39,430 bases of DNA from a virus, in the IMG/VR virus record IMGVR_UViG_3300035698_003640, positions 1 through 39,430 of that record, one strand, 5' to 3'. Below, piece by piece: positions 37,332 to 39,430 of this stretch (within the stretch, counting starts at the first letter, position 1; every line of letters starts with the position of its first letter). The notes beneath the pieces were generated by a model. It had not been told where the DNA came from, searched no databases, and was given only the letters and a program-made list of their open reading frames with translations. Both the position numbers and the translations under genes were made by a program.

Positions 37332-37713
37332 TTTTATTTCTCTTTAATTTATTTATTCTATTCTTATTTTGTGGTAACAACCAACCGTGTTTAGCATTTT
37401 CTGAATTAGTAACCATTTCTAAATTTTCCAACCTATTGTCATCTTTTATTCCGTTTTTATGATTAACTTGTGGCTTATCTAAAAAATCCCTTAAAAACTT
37501 CATCGCTATTACTCTATGTAATCTATAAGGTTTTCTTCCGTCTTTATGTTTTGATATACTCGTATATAATCTAGCCTTTAAATACCCCTTATAGTCTTTT
37601 GTAAACTTAACAAACTTACCAGATATTATATTAAAAACCGTTCCGTCTTTATTTATCTTATAGCGTTCTTCTAGCTTTTTAAGTTCTATTAGGCAATCAC
37701 CGTTTATTATCAT
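37312..37713 (-). CDS. HNH endonuclease fused behind a methyltransferase start
   Basis: Start is ATG 37713 (ATGA overlap with the upstream stop), not the frame's first codon at 37752. The first 16 residues MIINGDCLIELKKLEE are the opening of a beta-type DNA methyltransferase. The reading frame then continues straight into RYKINKDGTVFNI...GYLKARLY, YRLHRVIAMKFL, VNHKNGIKDDNRLENLEMVTNSENAKHGW, a full HNH_3 endonuclease (NUMOD4-like N-part, H-N-H core). It ends at 37312 inside the start of the next fragment. It looks like an HNH gene that jumped into the methyltransferase just before its DPPY. Confidence 0.85.
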   Translation of the reverse strand: MIINGDCLIELKKLEERYKINKDGTVFNIISGKFVKFTKDYKGYLKARLYTSISKHKDGRKPYRLHRVIAMKFLRDFLDKPQVNHKNGIKDDNRLENLEMVTNSENAKHGWLLPQNKNRINKLKRNKNGRFTK

Positions 37714-37844
37714 ATTGTAATTGTTAATGTTAATGTTGCTGCCGCTATCCAATAGATCCCTCTTCTAACATCTCCACAAGAAAAGTAAACTAAGGAAGCA
37801 CATAGATCTAATACCATTAAAATTATTGGGAAAAGTTTAGTCAT
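37710..37844 (-). CDS. Two-helix membrane micro-protein (44 aa)
   Basis: ATG 37844 to TGA 37710: MTKLFPIILMVLDLCASLVY, then FSCGDVRRGIYWIAAATLTL. Two hydrophobic segments around a charged GDVRRG turn. It ends in ATGA, shared with the methyltransferase/HNH start. Translated from the promoter at 37916 behind a hairpin leader. Could be a holin-like or immunity peptide; no family. Confidence 0.6.
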   Translation of the reverse strand: MTKLFPIILMVLDLCASLVYFSCGDVRRGIYWIAAATLTLTITI

Positions 37845-37861
37845 ATATTTAAGAGAAGGGA

Positions 37862-37887
37862 GGAGAAGTGCCGAAGCAGGGTTCTCC
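37862..37887 (-). promoter_or_regulatory. Leader hairpin with C(UUCG)G tetraloop
   Basis: Minus strand GGAGAA-CCC-TGC-TTCG-GCA-C-TTCTCC: an outer 6-bp stem, a 3/1 internal loop, and a TGC/GCA stem closed by the very stable UUCG loop. It sits in the leader between the promoter (37916) and ATG 37844. No U-run follows (CTCCCTTC), so it is more likely a stabiliser or protein site than a terminator. Confidence 0.6.
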
Positions 37888-37915
37888 CATTACTCACTTC
37901 ATCTTCTCTGTTATT

Positions 37916-37926
37916 ATTATACCATA
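37916..37926 (-). promoter_or_regulatory. Extended -10 promoter for the methyltransferase/HNH region
   Basis: Minus strand ATATGG-TATAATAATAATA (TATAAT at 37921-37916), the same motif as at 1621 and 4445. It drives the micro-protein at 37844 and the methyltransferase locus. The -35 is poor. Confidence 0.6.
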
Positions 37927-37955
37927 TTTAGTTTTCATATATTAAAAAAGAGACC

Positions 37956-38192
37956 CTAATCGCAAAATATTTCCTGAATGAACTGGACTAATTTGTCGTG
38001 GTCTCTCTTGATTATATAGTATTTTGATGTTTCAAACTTCTTATCAATACAATCTAAACATTTATCAAAGTCTTTTATATTTCTCATCTTCATTAACTCT
38101 TTCTTTCTCATCTTGCAAAGATAGTAAAAGAAGAAAATAACCAATTCCTTGTCCGTTAGTTTATCAAGTATTTTTATAGCATAGGGATTCAT
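37956..38192 (-). CDS. Hypothetical basic protein (78 aa), leaderless start
   Basis: The frame opens upstream, but the first eight codons (YFWYSVV region) are the promoter itself. The real start is ATG 38192: MNPYAIKILDKLTDKELVIF. Helical, Lys-rich, with CLDC (possible metal or disulfide). ATG lies exactly 6 nt behind TATAGT. Function unknown; possibly a regulator next to the HTH gene. Confidence 0.65.
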   Translation of the reverse strand: MNPYAIKILDKLTDKELVIFFFYYLCKMRKKELMKMRNIKDFDKCLDCIDKKFETSKYYIIKRDHDKLVQFIQEIFCD

Positions 38193-38198
38193 AACTAC

Positions 38199-38227
38199 AC
38201 TATACCAAAAATACAATATTGCGTCAA
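38199..38227 (-). promoter_or_regulatory. Promoter with leaderless start at 38192
   Basis: TTGACG (38227-38222), 17-nt spacer ending TTTTTGG, TATAGT (38204-38199), 6 nt, ATG. Good match to sigma70 with extended TGG. Confidence 0.75.
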
Positions 38228-38415
38228 ATCTGCGGAATTAATACTTTTGTTAATTTATTCCAAGTATTTTCACTTACAATGTGTTTACCATTTTTAGAAT
38301 TTATAAGATAGATATAATTTACATTAGCTAATCGTGCCAAAGTGCTATATTCCTTTATACCTGCCTTTATCATTAATTTTTCAAGGTCTTTAATGACCAC
38401 TTGTGCTACTTTCAT
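38224..38415 (-). CDS. Small helix-turn-helix (XRE-like) regulator (63 aa)
   Basis: Start ATG 38415 is fixed by an ATGA overlap with the upstream membrane gene. The sequence is MKVAQVVIKDLEKLMIKAGI, then KEYSTLARLANVNYIYLINSKNGKHIVSENTWNKLTKVL. The order helix, T-x-ARLANVN turn, recognition helix and VSENTWNKL matches Cro/CI-type HTH domains. Likely controls early promoters. The first-ATG frame from 38439 would add eight residues but overlaps the neighbour more deeply. Confidence 0.7.
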   Translation of the reverse strand: MKVAQVVIKDLEKLMIKAGIKEYSTLARLANVNYIYLINSKNGKHIVSENTWNKLTKVLIPQI

Positions 38416-38564
38416 AATCCTATCCAATAACCTAAACAAAACATAAATGTTGCCCAGATTATTATTGTTATTAATTTATAAGTCCTCTCTTGTTTGAATT
38501 TCTTTTGATAGAACTCTCCATATTGCTCTTTAAGAGAATTGTATCCTTGTCTAAATGTTTTCAT
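38412..38564 (-). CDS. Membrane micro-protein (50 aa)
   Basis: ATG 38564 to TGA 38412. MKTFRQGYNSLKEQYGEFYQ, a charged helix, then KLITIIIWATFMFCLGYWIG, one transmembrane helix. Upstream leader ATAAATATAT without Shine-Dalgarno. Coupled to the HTH gene by ATGA. Function unknown. Confidence 0.6.
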   Translation of the reverse strand: MKTFRQGYNSLKEQYGEFYQKKFKQERTYKLITIIIWATFMFCLGYWIGL

Positions 38565-38591
38565 ATATATTTATTTATTAGCTTTAAATAA

Positions 38592-38714
38592 TCATAAGCA
38601 GTTGTAACTGCTTTGTATCGCAAAATTAATTAACCAAGAACCAATTGAAATTGTAATAATCATTATAACTATATAAACAATTACTGAAATTGCTAAAATT
38701 ATAAACTCTCTCAT
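38592..38714 (-). CDS. Membrane micro-protein (40 aa)
   Basis: ATG 38714 to TGA 38592: MREFIILAISVIVYIVIMII, then TISIGSWLINFAIQSSYNCL. Almost entirely one long hydrophobic helix. The same ATAAATATAT leader precedes this ATG and the one at 38564. Confidence 0.55.
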   Translation of the reverse strand: MREFIILAISVIVYIVIMIITISIGSWLINFAIQSSYNCL

Positions 38715-38720
38715 ATATAT

Positions 38721-38822
38721 TTATTTATTAGTTAAATTTTGTTTTTTCCAATATTCATAACATTTATTACAATAACAATAAACTATAACAGGCTGGTGCG
38801 GTCTTTTATCTTTTTTCTTCAT
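38721..38822 (-). CDS. Zinc-binding micro-protein (33 aa)
   Basis: ATG 38822 to TAA 38721: MKKKDKRPHQPVIVYCYCNK, then CYEYWKKQNLTNK. CYC-NKC can bind one zinc. It overlaps the preceding gene by 17 nt. Basic N-terminus suggests nucleic acid binding. Confidence 0.5.
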   Translation of the reverse strand: MKKKDKRPHQPVIVYCYCNKCYEYWKKQNLTNK

Positions 38823-38970
38823 AATACTTTCTAATTAGTTTATAAATTCCCCACTTTGTTTTTACTATCTCTCCACCATCTTCTGTTGCTACTAGATAAC
38901 CAATAGAGGTTTTGATTATCTCTATATCCACCTCTCGATTTAATTCGTTGTATTGGTCGTTATTTATCAT
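38806..38970 (-). CDS. Hypothetical protein (54 aa)
   Basis: I choose ATG 38970 (MINNDQYNELNREVDIEIIK) rather than the non-ATG start at 39021. 54 aa with a strand pair GYLVATEDGGEIVKTKWG and a basic C-terminal helix. No family. Part of the early operon. Confidence 0.55.
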   Translation of the reverse strand: MINNDQYNELNREVDIEIIKTSIGYLVATEDGGEIVKTKWGIYKLIRKYYEEKR

Positions 38971-39066
38971 AAATATATACCAAGAATGGCTAGAGATGAT
39001 AATGTTTTTGAGCCAGGGCAAAGATGTTGTAAATCCACTACCAAGCTCTAGCCTATCCCCAGTAAA

Positions 39067-39285
39067 TTAAAATGGTATATTATCAACTTCTACATCTTTA
39101 ATCTCAATTCCATTTCCATTAGGTTTTTTCATTTCAAATATTTGATAAGTTTCAGATCGGTCGTTTAACTCTAAAATCTGATTTCCATTGTCAAATTGTG
39201 TGATTACTCCGACTTGTAACCATTGTGTCTTTTCCTCGTTGTTTAATGTGTACTTTTTTGGTCTCACTACGTTAAACTTTTTCAT
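39067..39285 (-). CDS. SSB-like protein with acidic C-terminal tip
   Basis: 72 aa: MKKFNVVRPKKYTLNNEEKT, QWLQVGVITQF, GNQILELNDRS, YQIFEMK, and a final VEVDNIPF. The N-part reads as a short OB-like set of strands. The ending acidic-D-N-I-P-F copies the tip by which bacterial SSB binds partner proteins. It probably coats or directs single-stranded phage DNA together with the annealing protein at 141-635, from which it is separated only by the junction gene. Confidence 0.6.
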   Translation of the reverse strand: MKKFNVVRPKKYTLNNEEKTQWLQVGVITQFDNGNQILELNDRSETYQIFEMKKPNGNGIEIKDVEVDNIPF

Positions 39286-39302
39286 TTGTTTTATATTATT
39301 AA

Positions 39303-39430
39303 TTAAATTATACGCTTGTAATGTGCTTTTAATAGAACTTCTGTTATAACAACATTTCCTTTATTTTCTTTTGATAAATATTTTTTTAATTGTTTTTCAA
39401 CTAATTTATAAGTATCTTTACTTACTTCTA
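39303..39430 (-). CDS. Repeat copy of the junction-spanning 45-aa gene (5' end cut by the window)
   Basis: This is the same gene as at 1-137, seen again in the right-hand overlap copy. The stop codon (39303-39305) is present, but the ATG and first codons lie beyond the window end. It should not be counted as a second gene. Confidence 0.65.
   Translation of the reverse strand, partial: EVSKDTYKLVEKQLKKYLSKENKGNVVITEVLLKAHYKRII
39304..39430. repeat. Terminal overlap repeat, right copy
   Basis: Second copy of the first 127 bases, with no mismatch seen. A minus-strand gene reads through the junction, which supports true circularity: its stop codon uses base 39303 plus bases 1-2. Confidence 0.95.

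Noticed and set aside
37956-38216. 86-aa version of the basic protein starting at 38216
   Set aside because: Its first eight codons coincide with the -10 region of the promoter; ATG 38192, 6 nt after the -10 box, is the better start.
38806-39021. 71-aa version of the early protein starting at 39021
   Set aside because: The codon at 39021 is not ATG and the added 17 residues are unlike the rest; ATG 38970 is preferred.
1-39430. Alternative genetic code (UGA or UAG reassigned), prompted by stops inside terL and the methyltransferase
   Set aside because: All other genes use TAA, TAG and TGA as normal ends with sensible C-termini. In both breaks the frame also shifts, so reading the stop as an amino acid would not repair the gene.
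1-39430. CRISPR array or tRNA genes
   Set aside because: No regularly spaced direct repeats with unique spacers and no cloverleaf sequences were seen on either strand.
1-39430. Integrase or attachment sites for lysogeny
   Set aside because: No tyrosine or serine recombinase motif appears in any frame, and no att-like duplication stands out apart from the circular overlap.

Overview
This window is a complete tailed-phage (Caudoviricetes) genome from an AT-rich source. The first 127 bases recur exactly as the last 127, so the contig closes into a circle of about 39,303 bp. A 127-base overlap is what a de Bruijn assembler leaves on a circular contig, so it need not be a biological terminal repeat. 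There is no tape measure, sheath or tail-tube gene set. There is a large internal virion protein and a P22 gp4-like adaptor, so I infer a short-tailed (podovirus-like) particle. The host cannot be named from the sequence. Sigma70-type promoters, DnaA boxes, the standard code and the lysis genes indicate a bacterium.

Layout. (1) An early minus-strand operon runs across the circle junction. It reads from a TTGACA-16-TATAAT promoter at about 1.2 kb down to base 1, then from 39.3 kb down to 37.3 kb. It holds a probable ssDNA-annealing protein, an SSB-like protein with a DNIPF-type tip, an HTH protein, several micro-proteins, and the start of a methyltransferase locus. (2) A plus-strand block (1.67-5.2 kb) holds tiny zinc-ribbon and HNH genes, two DnaA boxes beside an AT-rich stretch (candidate origin), a CopG-like ribbon-helix-helix gene, and two strongly structured RNA segments, each just behind a good promoter. 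(3) A 29-kb late minus-strand operon runs from 34.1 kb to 5.2 kb. In order of transcription it holds terS, terL, portal, fibre-like genes, scaffold, major capsid protein, a surface-chemistry block, adaptor, receptor-binding LamG protein, holin-like genes, phosphoesterase, a mini glycyl-radical protein, M23 endopeptidase, and tail and ejected proteins. The surface-chemistry block contains glycosyltransferases, a sulfotransferase-like protein, radical SAM/SPASM, an asparagine-synthase-like protein and a SAM methyltransferase. (4) Between 34 and 38 kb lie a Dcm-type cytosine methyltransferase, a solo plus-strand lysozyme-like gene with its own promoter, and an N4/N6-adenine-type methyltransferase locus heavily invaded by HNH endonucleases.

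The most unusual content is how genes are interrupted. The major capsid gene carries a group I intron with an HNH ORF. The terminase is split exactly inside its Walker A loop by 14 nt that include a stop codon; removing them restores a perfect P-loop, and a 12-bp inverted repeat ends at the same spot. The adenine-type methyltransferase is broken by a stop directly after its catalytic DPPY motif. A complete HNH gene is nested in another reading frame inside the same methyltransferase, whose own frame stays open across it. Another HNH is fused to a methyltransferase start. Four genes, including the intron HNH, have an extended -10 box exactly 6 nt before ATG, which predicts leaderless mRNAs.

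No DNA or RNA polymerase, primase, helicase or integrase was recognised. Replication must lean on the host, possibly through DnaA. The virion genes, the surface-modifying enzymes and the lysis genes lie in one tightly overlapping operon, so they are probably made together late in infection.
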